A DNA stretch of 64,000 nt from CAWEDP01 sp963807925 (GTDB lineage Bacteria; Acidobacteriota; Vicinamibacteria; Vicinamibacterales; CAVVIG01), in contig CAWEDP010000003.1 of the NCBI GenBank assembly GCA_963807925.1, positions 1 through 64,000 of the forward strand, given 5' to 3'. Positions 35,128 to 42,257 of this stretch are shown here, piece after piece; the first letter of the stretch is position 1, and each line of letters begins with the position of its first letter. The notes under the pieces were generated by a model, which was given only the letters and a program-made list of their open reading frames with translations, ran no database searches and was not told where the DNA came from. A program made the position numbers and the translations under genes.

Positions 35128-37851
35128 GTGTCAGCTCCCGCGCGATCCCGTGTGCCATCGGAGGGTCCCCGGACCGCCGAACACGTCCGGCTCGCGGAGC
35201 CGACTCATCACGCGCTGCCGCGGTGGCGGCGATGGGGCCCGTATGTCGCCGATCGATCCTGGGGCACCGTGCGCGAGGACTACAGCGCCGACGGCGATGC
35301 GTGGAGCTGTCTCACGCACGACATGGCGCGGAGCAAGGCGTACCGCTGGGGCGAGGACGCCATCGCGGGGCTGTGCGATCGGTACCAGCTGCTGGTGTTC
35401 GCGCCGGCCTTCTGGAACGGACGCGATCCGATCCTCAAGGAGCGGTACTTCGGCCTCACCGCCAGCGAAGGGAACCATGGCGAGGACGTCAAGGAATACT
35501 ACTTCTACCTGGACAACACGCCGACGCACAGCTACATGCGGATGCTGTACAAGTATCCGCAGACCGAATACCCGTACCGCCGGCTGATCGAGGAGAACGC
35601 CGCGCGGGAGGGCCGGGGTCCGGAGTTCGAGCTGCTCGACACCGGCGTGTTCGACGAGGACCGTTACTTCGACATCGTCATCGAGTACGCGAAGCACGAC
35701 CCGGACGACATCTGCATCCGCATCGAGGCGTTCAACCGCGGGCCCGACGCCGCGCCGCTCCACGTCCTCCCGCACCTGTGGTTTCGCAATACGTGGAGCT
35801 GGGGGCCGGTGCGCGGGCCCCGGCCGCGCATCGCCGTGGAGGCCTCACCGCCCGCGTCGGACGGCGCGGTCGTCATCGTGGCCGACGATCGCGCGGCCAG
35901 CCCGCCGCCGAACCTGACCTTCGAGTACCGCCTCGGCGAGCGGCGGCTGTACGGATCCGCCGGCGGACGCCCGCTGTTCACCGACAACGAATCGAACGAC
36001 GAGCGGCTGTACGGGCCGGCCGCCCGCAACGTGTCGGCGTACACGAAGGACGCCTTTCACCGCCTGCTCGTCGACGGCGACGGGGAGGCGGTCAATCCGG
36101 CGCACGCCGGGACCAGGGCCTGCATCGCCTACGACGTCTCGATCGCGCCCGGCGAGTCGTGCGTCTGGCGGCTGCGCCTGACGTCCGGCACGCCGGAGGC
36201 GCCGCTCGCCGACGTGGACGCGGTGATTGCGCGCCGCAAGGAGGAGGCGGACGAGTTCTACGAGTGGCTGCACCCGCCGCGCGCCACCGCCGACGAGCGG
36301 TCGGTGCAGCGACAGGCGCTGGCGGGCCTCCTGTGGACCAGGCAGATCTACCTGTTCGACGTGGATCAGTGGCTCGACGGCGACGACCCGAGCCGTCCGC
36401 CGCCCGAACAACGCCGGCGCATCCGCAACACGCACTGGCGCCACCTGAACTCCATGCGCGTGCTCTCGATGCCCGACAAATGGGAGTACCCGTGGTTCGC
36501 CTCCTGGGACCTGGCGTTTCACGCGGTCGCGCTCGCGCTGGTCGACCCGGACGCGGCGGAAGAGAACCTCTGGGTGCTCCTGTTCGAGCAGTTCCAGCAT
36601 CCCAACGGCCAGCTGCCCGCCTTTGAATGGGAATTCTCGGACGTCAACCCGCCGGTGCACGCATGGGCCTGCTGGCGCGTCTACCAGATGCGGAAGCACC
36701 GGAGCGGCGAGAGCAGCCGCGCGTTTCTGGAGCGCTGCTTCCACAAGCTGCTCATCAACTTCGCGTGGTGGGTCAACAAGGTCGACGCCGAAGGCAACAA
36801 CGTTTTCGAGGGCGGCTTCCTCGGCCTCGACAACATCGCGGTGGTGAACCGCAGCGAGCGGCTCGACGACGGCGCGATTCTCGAGCAGTCGGACGCGACC
36901 GGGTGGATGGGGTTCTACTCGCTGTGCATGATGCGCATCGCCCTCGAGCTCGCGCGGGAGAATCCCGTCTACGAGACGTTGGCGACGAAGTTCTTCGAGC
37001 ACTTCGTGTACATCGGCGGCGCGATGAAGAAGATGGGCGGCGGCGACTTCCCGCTCTGGGACGAGCAGGACGGCTTCTTCTACGACGTCCTTCGCTATCC
37101 CGACGGCCATGTCCGACCTTTCGCGGTCCGGTCGCTCGTCGGCCTCATCCCGCTGTACGCGATCGAACTCATCGACGAGGCGATCGAGCGGGACCTGCCG
37201 ACCTTCTTCACCAGCGTCAAATGGTTCGTGCGCAACCGGCCGGATCTCGTCGGCCAGGCGTGCTACACCGACCTGACCGGCCCCTCGGCGCGCCATGTCC
37301 TGTCGATTGTCGACGAGCGCCAGCTCGGGCGCATCCTGCGGCGCGTGTGGGATCCCGACGAGTTCCTGTCCCCCGCGGGCATCCGCAGCCTGTCGAAGTA
37401 CCATGCGTCGCACCCGTTCATGTTCGGCGGCAGCGCGGTTCGCTACGAGCCGGGCGACGGCGACAGCAAGATCAAGGGCGGCAACTCCAACTGGCGGGGC
37501 CCCGTCTGGTTTCCCACGACGTTTCTCCTGGTCGAATCGCTGCTGAAGATCGACCTGGCGCTCCAGTCCCGGTTCTCGACCACGACGCCCGCATCGGGCG
37601 ACGTCGCGCTGACGCCGAAGGACATGGCGCGGGAGATCGCCGACCGGCTGATCGGCCTCTTCACGGCCGGGGCCGACGGCCGCCGGCGCATCTACGGCGA
37701 CACGGCGAAGTTCCAGACCGATCCGTACTGGAAGGACCATCTCCTGTTCTACGAGTGTTTTCACGGCGAACACGGCGCCGGCCTCGGCGCGAGCCACCAG
37801 ACCGGCTGGACCGCGCTCGTCGCGAACCTGATCGACGAATGGCGCCGGTGA
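35128..37851 (+). CDS. Large glycoside hydrolase with MGH1-like (GH63-type) catalytic domain
   Basis: 907 residues from GTG 35128, with no signal peptide, so cytoplasmic. The N-terminus (WGPYVADRSWGTVREDYS) begins a beta-sandwich region of about 400 residues. An (alpha/alpha)6 barrel follows with KWEYPWFASWDLAFHAVALA near residue 460 (likely catalytic Asp in SWD), GGFLGLDNIAVVNRSE, DEQDGFFYDVLRYPDG, GNSNWRGPVWFPTTFL and SHQTGWTALVANLI. This is the pattern of proteins annotated 'glucosidase' that share the mannosylglycerate-hydrolase (MGH1)-like fold with GH63. Hydrolysis of an alpha-glucoside or a glycosylglycerate compatible solute is plausible, which would suit the osmotic theme of the region. 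The exact substrate cannot be read from the sequence. Confidence 0.82.
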   Translation: MSAPARSRVPSEGPRTAEHVRLAEPTHHALPRWRRWGPYVADRSWGTVREDYSADGDAWSCLTHDMARSKAYRWGEDAIAGLCDRYQLLVFAPAFWNGRDPILKERYFGLTASEGNHGEDVKEYYFYLDNTPTHSYMRMLYKYPQTEYPYRRLIEENAAREGRGPEFELLDTGVFDEDRYFDIVIEYAKHDPDDICIRIEAFNRGPDAAPLHVLPHLWFRNTWSWGPVRGPRPRIAVEASPPASDGAVVIVADDRAASPPPNLTFEYRLGERRLYGSAGGRPLFTDNESNDERLYGPAARNVSAYTKDAFHRLLVDGDGEAVNPAHAGTRACIAYDVSIAPGESCVWRLRLTSGTPEAPLADVDAVIARRKEEADEFYEWLHPPRATADERSVQRQALAGLLWTRQIYLFDVDQWLDGDDPSRPPPEQRRRIRNTHWRHLNSMRVLSMPDKWEYPWFASWDLAFHAVALALVDPDAAEENLWVLLFEQFQHPNGQLPAFEWEFSDVNPPVHAWACWRVYQMRKHRSGESSRAFLERCFHKLLINFAWWVNKVDAEGNNVFEGGFLGLDNIAVVNRSERLDDGAILEQSDATGWMGFYSLCMMRIALELARENPVYETLATKFFEHFVYIGGAMKKMGGGDFPLWDEQDGFFYDVLRYPDGHVRPFAVRSLVGLIPLYAIELIDEAIERDLPTFFTSVKWFVRNRPDLVGQACYTDLTGPSARHVLSIVDERQLGRILRRVWDPDEFLSPAGIRSLSKYHASHPFMFGGSAVRYEPGDGDSKIKGGNSNWRGPVWFPTTFLLVESLLKIDLALQSRFSTTTPASGDVALTPKDMAREIADRLIGLFTAGADGRRRIYGDTAKFQTDPYWKDHLLFYECFHGEHGAGLGASHQTGWTALVANLIDEWRR

Positions 37852-37887
37852 GACGAGATCGCGGAGAGGGGATTGCCGGCCGACGAT

Positions 37888-38607
37888 TCAGGACAGATCC
37901 GCGCCTCGGAGGTGAGCGGCCGCGGTGACCTCCTCGAGCTCCTTCACCAGCACCGAAAAGGCGCGTTGTTCCGGATCGAACCTTCGCCGGTCGCCCTGGG
38001 CCACCGCCTCCGGGTCCCGGTGGGCAGCCCCGAGGGCGATCGGGCGTCGAGACCCGGCGTCCTCCAGATCCATCGCGTCGAGCTCTCGATGCAGTGCTTC
38101 GATGGCGCGGTGGAGCTCGCTTTCCGCCGCGGCCGCCTCCTCCTCTGCCACCGGTTCGACGACCGGCGCGGCCTCGTGCGGCTCATCGTCCGCCCTCTGG
38201 CGCCGCTCTCGCTCGGTTCGTGCGCGTTCGAGACTGGCGGCGCACTGCGCGGCGAACGCCGCAGGATCGCAGCCGTCCACCGGCGTGGCTCTCCGGGACC
38301 AGCCGAGCGCGGCCAGCACGCCCCGGCCGCGGTCCACCGGCTTCGGCGCAGGCAGTGCCGGGATCGTCAACGTCTGCACGTGCGAAGCCGCGTCGCCAAG
38401 CGATTGCAGGCGCTCGACGATCGCCGCTTCATCCTCGCCAGAGACCAACGCCGAAGTGAGCACCAGATCGGGTACGCGATCCCGAAGCCAGGCGAGCGCG
38501 GCTTCAGGCGAATCGACGAGCACGAGCTCGGCGCCCAACCGTCCCTCGACGAGGGCGGCCAATTCCTTCGCCTGACGGCTGTCCGGCTCCACGGCGAGAA
38601 TCAACAT
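37888..38607 (-). CDS. Receiver-like protein lacking the usual phospho-acceptor context
   Basis: About 239 residues from ATG 38607. The first 110 residues resemble a response-regulator receiver (MLILAVEPDSRQAKELAALV, LVLVDSPEAALAWLRDRVPD, LVLTSALVSGEDEAAIVERL). The normal DL-MP acceptor segment is replaced by VLTSAL-SGEDE, so phosphorylation is doubtful. The C-terminal half is a highly charged helix, probably coiled coil (ERARTERERRQRADDEPHEA, EEEAAAAESELHRAIEALHR). No output domain is seen. It converges on the glucosidase gene 36 bp away and diverges from apbE. It may be a protein-interaction adaptor. The start is moderately certain; upstream in-frame codons look non-coding. Confidence 0.6.
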   Translation of the reverse strand: MLILAVEPDSRQAKELAALVEGRLGAELVLVDSPEAALAWLRDRVPDLVLTSALVSGEDEAAIVERLQSLGDAASHVQTLTIPALPAPKPVDRGRGVLAALGWSRRATPVDGCDPAAFAAQCAASLERARTERERRQRADDEPHEAAPVVEPVAEEEAAAAESELHRAIEALHRELDAMDLEDAGSRRPIALGAAHRDPEAVAQGDRRRFDPEQRAFSVLVKELEEVTAAAHLRGADLS

Positions 38608-38989
38608 GTCACTGCCGCTGTTGAGAGCATCGACACGATTGGTCCCGCCACGCACCGGCGGTGGCGGACACCGCCAGCGGCATGCCAATGCGCGCGGCGG
38701 CACTTCGGGCGATCGCAATTGCCGTTCCGGGCGGTCTGCGGGCGCGTCGCATCGGGTGCGGCGGCTCGTGGCCACCGGGATCGCTGACGAAGAGTGCACT
38801 TGGGTGACGTCCCGGAAACCGTTTGCTGGTGTCTCGCGCCGACGCGGGGAGCCGGCCGCGCTTGCGGCGGCATGCGGCGGTTGAAGCGCCACGAAATTGA
38901 TAGCAGGCGTTACGAAGACCGTACCTGACCGCGTATCAGGAAGTCGCGTTCGCCCAACCGACGGGGATGTTGTGGTTCACAATGGCATC
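38608..38989. other. Divergent intergenic region before apbE
   Basis: 382 bp between the receiver-like gene and the preferred apbE start. No gene is supported. The frame of apbE stays open back to 38897, so up to 31 extra residues are possible. I saw no clear -10/-35 pair or hairpin. Confidence 0.35.
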
Positions 38990-40045
38990 GTGCGTTCCCG
39001 CCGGAGATTCCTGACCGACGCGGTCGCGGTCGCCGTCGTGCAGTCGGCTTCGTGCACCCGGCGGGCGACCGAACCTGCCTCGTCGGCGCGCCTCTTCGAG
39101 CGCGCTCACACGACGATGGGCACCGAGGTTCGTGCCTTGGTGTGGACGGCCGACGAGGTGACCGCCCGGGCCGCGAGCGAATCGGCATTCGTGGAGTTCG
39201 ACCGTCTCGATTCGCTGATGAGCATCTGGCGGGAGGGCAGCGACCTTCTGCGGCTGAACGCCGCGGCGGGCGATTGGCCGGTACCCGTCAGCGCCGACGT
39301 CCGCGACGTGCTGCGCACGGCGCGCCAGGTCAGCGAGTGGACCGGGGGCGCCTTCGATGTGACGTTTGGCGCGCTGTCCGGCCTGTGGAAGTTCGACGCG
39401 CAGGACAAGGACGAGACCGTCCCCGCTCCCGACGAGGTTCGCAGGCGCCTGCGGCTCGTCGGCTATCGCGACCTCCTCGTCGACGATCCGCCAGGGACGG
39501 CGTTCCTCAAGCGAGCGGGGATGCGGGTGAATCTCGGAGGCATCGGGAAGGGCTATGCGGTGGACCGGGCGGTCGCGATCCTCCGCCGGAGCGGCCTGCG
39601 CGATTTCATGATTCAGGCGGGCGGCGACATGTACGTCGCCGGCCGGCGCGGCGATCGGCCGTGGCGCGTAGGCATCCGCGATCCACGCGGGCCCGCGGAC
39701 AGAAGCTTCGCAGCGCTCGATCTCGCGGACGGCACGTGCAGCACGTCCGGCGACTACGAACGGTTCTTCATCAAGGACGGGCGGCGGTACCACCACATCA
39801 TCGATTTGTCGAGCGGCGAGCCGGCCCGCCTGTCCCGCAGCGTGACGCTCGTCACCGACCGGGCCGTCATGGCCGACGCGCTGGCGACGGGCGTCTTCAT
39901 TCTCGGGCCCGAGCGCGGGATGGCGCTCGTCGAGCGGTTGCCGAGGGTCGAAGGCGTGATTGTCAGCGCCAGCAACGAAATCGTGATTTCGTCGGGGCTG
40001 CGCGGCCGGCTGATGCTGCTGGCGCCGCCGACCGACGCGCCCTGA
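38990..40045 (+). CDS. apbE: FAD:protein FMN transferase
   Basis: About 351 residues from GTG 38990, chosen because it starts a twin-arginine-type leader (RSRRRFLTDAVAVAVV) with a lipobox-like QSASC. Family motifs are MGTEVRALVW, FDRLDSLMSIWREGSDL, FDVTFGALSGLWKF, VNLGGIGKGYAVDRAVAIL, MIQAGGDMYVAGRR, CSTSGDYERFF and RYHHIIDLSSGEP. The enzyme attaches FMN to Thr/Ser in target proteins outside the cytoplasm, using FAD as donor and Mg2+. Converging from 40094 are a polyferredoxin and an FMN-binding protein, the expected acceptor, which makes a functional link strong. Confidence 0.92.
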   Translation: MRSRRRFLTDAVAVAVVQSASCTRRATEPASSARLFERAHTTMGTEVRALVWTADEVTARAASESAFVEFDRLDSLMSIWREGSDLLRLNAAAGDWPVPVSADVRDVLRTARQVSEWTGGAFDVTFGALSGLWKFDAQDKDETVPAPDEVRRRLRLVGYRDLLVDDPPGTAFLKRAGMRVNLGGIGKGYAVDRAVAILRRSGLRDFMIQAGGDMYVAGRRGDRPWRVGIRDPRGPADRSFAALDLADGTCSTSGDYERFFIKDGRRYHHIIDLSSGEPARLSRSVTLVTDRAVMADALATGVFILGPERGMALVERLPRVEGVIVSASNEIVISSGLRGRLMLLAPPTDAP

Positions 40046-40093
40046 GCCGACCGGCGAACCGGCGACGCGGCCGGAAGCCCCTCGGGGCTGTCA

Positions 40094-41149
40094 TCACGCG
40101 ACGGTTGGCCGTCGGCTGGCGCCCGGCGCCTGCGCGCCCGCGGGAACCAGCTTCGATCCCTGCTTCTTCAGCAGGACGATCCAGTGCGGACACTTCTTCT
40201 GATCCATGTACAGGCGTTCGCAGTCGTCGCAGCGGACACACTCGGTGAGCACGATCTCTGGACCGCGGATGGCGCCCCACTCGCAGGTCTTCTCGCAGAT
40301 CTTGCACGTCTTGCACTCGCTCCACCGCTTGATGCGGAAGACGGTGAGCTTCGACATCACTCCGAGCAGGGCGCCGACCGGACAGAGATAGCGGCAGTAC
40401 AGGTTCCTGACGAAGAGCGTCGCCGTCAACAGCACGCCGAGGCCGATCCACATGACGGTCGAGCCGTGGAAGCCGAACATCCAGAACGGCTCGATGTAGC
40501 GGTAGATGAGTCGGTCGCGCGTGACCACGAAGTACACGATCGCGCCCGCCAGGACGCCGAACTTGATCCACGCGGCCTGCCGATCGACGCGTACCGGCAG
40601 TTCCCGGCGCCAGCGCGCCGGAACGACCCGATCCATCAACTGCGTGAGCGCGCCGAACGCGCACATTCGCCCGCAGTACAGCCGGCCCCAGAGCACCGTG
40701 GACAGCACGGTGAAGGTCGCGAGCAGGTACCAGGCGAGGCTGTACCGGAAGATCGGCAGGTTCCAGTCGATGACCGCAAAGACGTTGACGATTGAAATCA
40801 GCTGGCTCTTCACGAACCCGAGGTAGACGACGGCGATCGCCAGCGTCACGTATTTGAGGCGGACGCTCTTGCGGAAGAAACTGACGAGCGCCAGCGCGGT
40901 GAACGCGCCGAAGCCGGCGAGGTCGGCCGCCTGCGTGCCGACGATGTCTCTCCATCCGGGCTGCTGCTCGTCATCGTCGGCAAACTGCCACTGAGCGCCG
41001 GCGGCCGGCGGGGCGGCGGCCGGCGGCCCCGAGGGCGGCGCCGCCTGGTCGAGCATCAGCGGGCCGGCGGGGAGCGTCGGTCCCGGAACTCCCGACAGCA
41101 GCGCCAGCAGGATGAGACGGAGGAACCCGGCGAGCGCGGCCGCGATCAC
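40094..41149 (-). CDS. NapH/NosR-type membrane polyferredoxin
   Basis: About 351 residues from GTG 41149, which overlaps the upstream stop by four bases (GTGA). Hydrophobic segments include LKYVTLAIAVVYLGFV, LAWYLLATFTVLSTVLW, IKFGVLAGAIVYFVV and MWIGLGVLLTATLFV. Cysteine clusters are WGRLYCGRMCAFGAL, RNLYCRYLCPVGAL, CKTCKICEKTCEWG and CVRCDDCERLYMDQKKCPHW. The first two are Fer4_5-type loops of the NapH/NosR/CcoG group, and the last two form cytoplasmic 4Fe-4S sites. The protein probably carries electrons across the membrane to the FMN protein encoded just upstream. The final cluster is degenerate in spacing. Confidence 0.88.
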   Translation of the reverse strand: MIAAALAGFLRLILLALLSGVPGPTLPAGPLMLDQAAPPSGPPAAAPPAAGAQWQFADDDEQQPGWRDIVGTQAADLAGFGAFTALALVSFFRKSVRLKYVTLAIAVVYLGFVKSQLISIVNVFAVIDWNLPIFRYSLAWYLLATFTVLSTVLWGRLYCGRMCAFGALTQLMDRVVPARWRRELPVRVDRQAAWIKFGVLAGAIVYFVVTRDRLIYRYIEPFWMFGFHGSTVMWIGLGVLLTATLFVRNLYCRYLCPVGALLGVMSKLTVFRIKRWSECKTCKICEKTCEWGAIRGPEIVLTECVRCDDCERLYMDQKKCPHWIVLLKKQGSKLVPAGAQAPGASRRPTVA

Positions 41150-41673
41150 TTTGCAGGCTCCGGCGTCAGCAACGCGCGCGCCACCCGTCGCGCGCTGTTC
41201 CGAACGGCGCGCGACGCACTGGTCACGCTGATGGTCGCGCGAGAGATCGCGTCGATGTCGGTGCCGACCTTGAAAGCGTCCCGGATGTCCTTGCCCCTGA
41301 ACTGATTGGCAAACTCGGCGGTGTCCACCGAGAAGTTCCCGTACGGCTCGTGATGCTCCGTGACGACGATGCCCGTCAGGACGCCCCTGGGATCCATGCC
41401 GACCAGAATCTTGATCGGACCGTCGTAGCCGCGCTCGAGCGGGTCCAGCTCGGTCGTCCAGAACGCGAGACCGGCGAGTGCCTGCTGCCCCGTCTTGTCG
41501 GTGAGGAACGCCTTGAAGTGCGGCGGGTCGCCGCTCTTTGGCGAGAATGCCGTCGCCGCCGGGAACAGCCGCTTGAGCAGCGCCTGCTGTTTGGGATCGA
41601 TGGCGGATTGCGCGCCGGCGGACACGATCCATCCCGCGAGAAGCGCGAACAGAAGGGCGGCGATGTGCTTCAC
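41146..41673 (-). CDS. Exported FMN-binding domain protein, likely ApbE target
   Basis: 175 residues from GTG 41673, with GGAGAG upstream and a signal peptide ending at VSAGAQ. The C-terminal FMN_bind domain shows LVGMDPRGVLTGIVVTEHHE, FANQFRGKDIRDAFKVG and DAISRATISVTSASRAVRN. The flavinylation motif is normally D-x-x-(S/T)-G-A-(S/T); here it reads D-A-I-S-R-A-T, so the acceptor Thr is kept but Gly is replaced by Arg. It resembles the N-terminal module of NosR and the RnfG/NqrC subunits. With apbE and the polyferredoxin it forms a compact extracytoplasmic flavin electron-transfer module; the terminal acceptor is not encoded nearby. Confidence 0.85.
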   Translation of the reverse strand: MKHIAALLFALLAGWIVSAGAQSAIDPKQQALLKRLFPAATAFSPKSGDPPHFKAFLTDKTGQQALAGLAFWTTELDPLERGYDGPIKILVGMDPRGVLTGIVVTEHHEPYGNFSVDTAEFANQFRGKDIRDAFKVGTDIDAISRATISVTSASRAVRNSARRVARALLTPEPAK

Positions 41674-41692
41674 ACTCTCTCCGAGGGCGGCG

Positions 41693-41709
41693 ATTATATC
41701 GTGTATAGT
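41693..41709. promoter_or_regulatory. Candidate divergent -10 elements
   Basis: On the minus strand TATAAT (41698 to 41693) lies 20 bases before the FMN-protein start. On the plus strand TATAGT (41704-41709) lies 65 bases before GTG 41774. Both sit in the only AT-rich patch of a 100-bp divergent gap. Good -35 boxes are not visible. Confidence 0.4.
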
Positions 41710-41773
41710 GCGCCCGCCCTGCAGCCACGCCTGAAAAGGCCGTGGCGCGCGCCCTCGGGCTCGAGGAGATGCC

Positions 41774-42253
41774 GTGATCGCGAGACGTCTTGTCGCCGCC
41801 GCTGTGCTCGCCTTCCTGATTTCAGGTAGTCCACCCGCGTCGGGACAGACCGTGGAGCAGAACCCGCTCGCGATGGTGAAGAGTCTCAAGTGCCGGTTCC
41901 CGGTCTACAGCGTCGGGAACTGGAAGAACGGCGCGCCCGCGGCGGAGGTCCGGCAGGGGCAGGAATTTTCGCTCGAAATCGACGAAATCGACACCGACAG
42001 CGGCACCGCGCGCGTGACCGGGACGGCGGGGCCGACCGAGGTGACCGCGCTGCTGACGATCAGCAGCCTCCATTTCATGGAGCGGACCGTGACCGGTACG
42101 CTGACGGTCACGACCGTGTTCGCCTCGCAGGGTCCCGGGCGCAGGTTCCGCGCCGTCCATTCGCGACACGATTACCTGCCGCTGTCGCTGCCGGGATACG
42201 TCTCGGAACCGAACGTGTCCCAGAACTACGGCGAGTGCGAGGTCGTGAAGTGA
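41774..42253 (+). CDS. Small secreted protein of unknown function
   Basis: 159 residues from GTG 41774, with GAGGAG upstream and a signal peptide ending at PPASG. The mature part is beta-rich (FSLEIDEIDTDSGTARVTG, VTALLTISSLHFMERTVTGT, LTVTTVFASQGPGRRFRAVH) with two cysteines (KSLKCRF, YGECEVV) that may form a disulfide. This looks like a small lipocalin-like or jelly-roll periplasmic protein; I do not recognise the family. It converges on the M28 peptidase with only four bases between the stops. Confidence 0.65.
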   Translation: MIARRLVAAAVLAFLISGSPPASGQTVEQNPLAMVKSLKCRFPVYSVGNWKNGAPAAEVRQGQEFSLEIDEIDTDSGTARVTGTAGPTEVTALLTISSLHFMERTVTGTLTVTTVFASQGPGRRFRAVHSRHDYLPLSLPGYVSEPNVSQNYGECEVVK

Positions 42254-42257
42254 CGCG

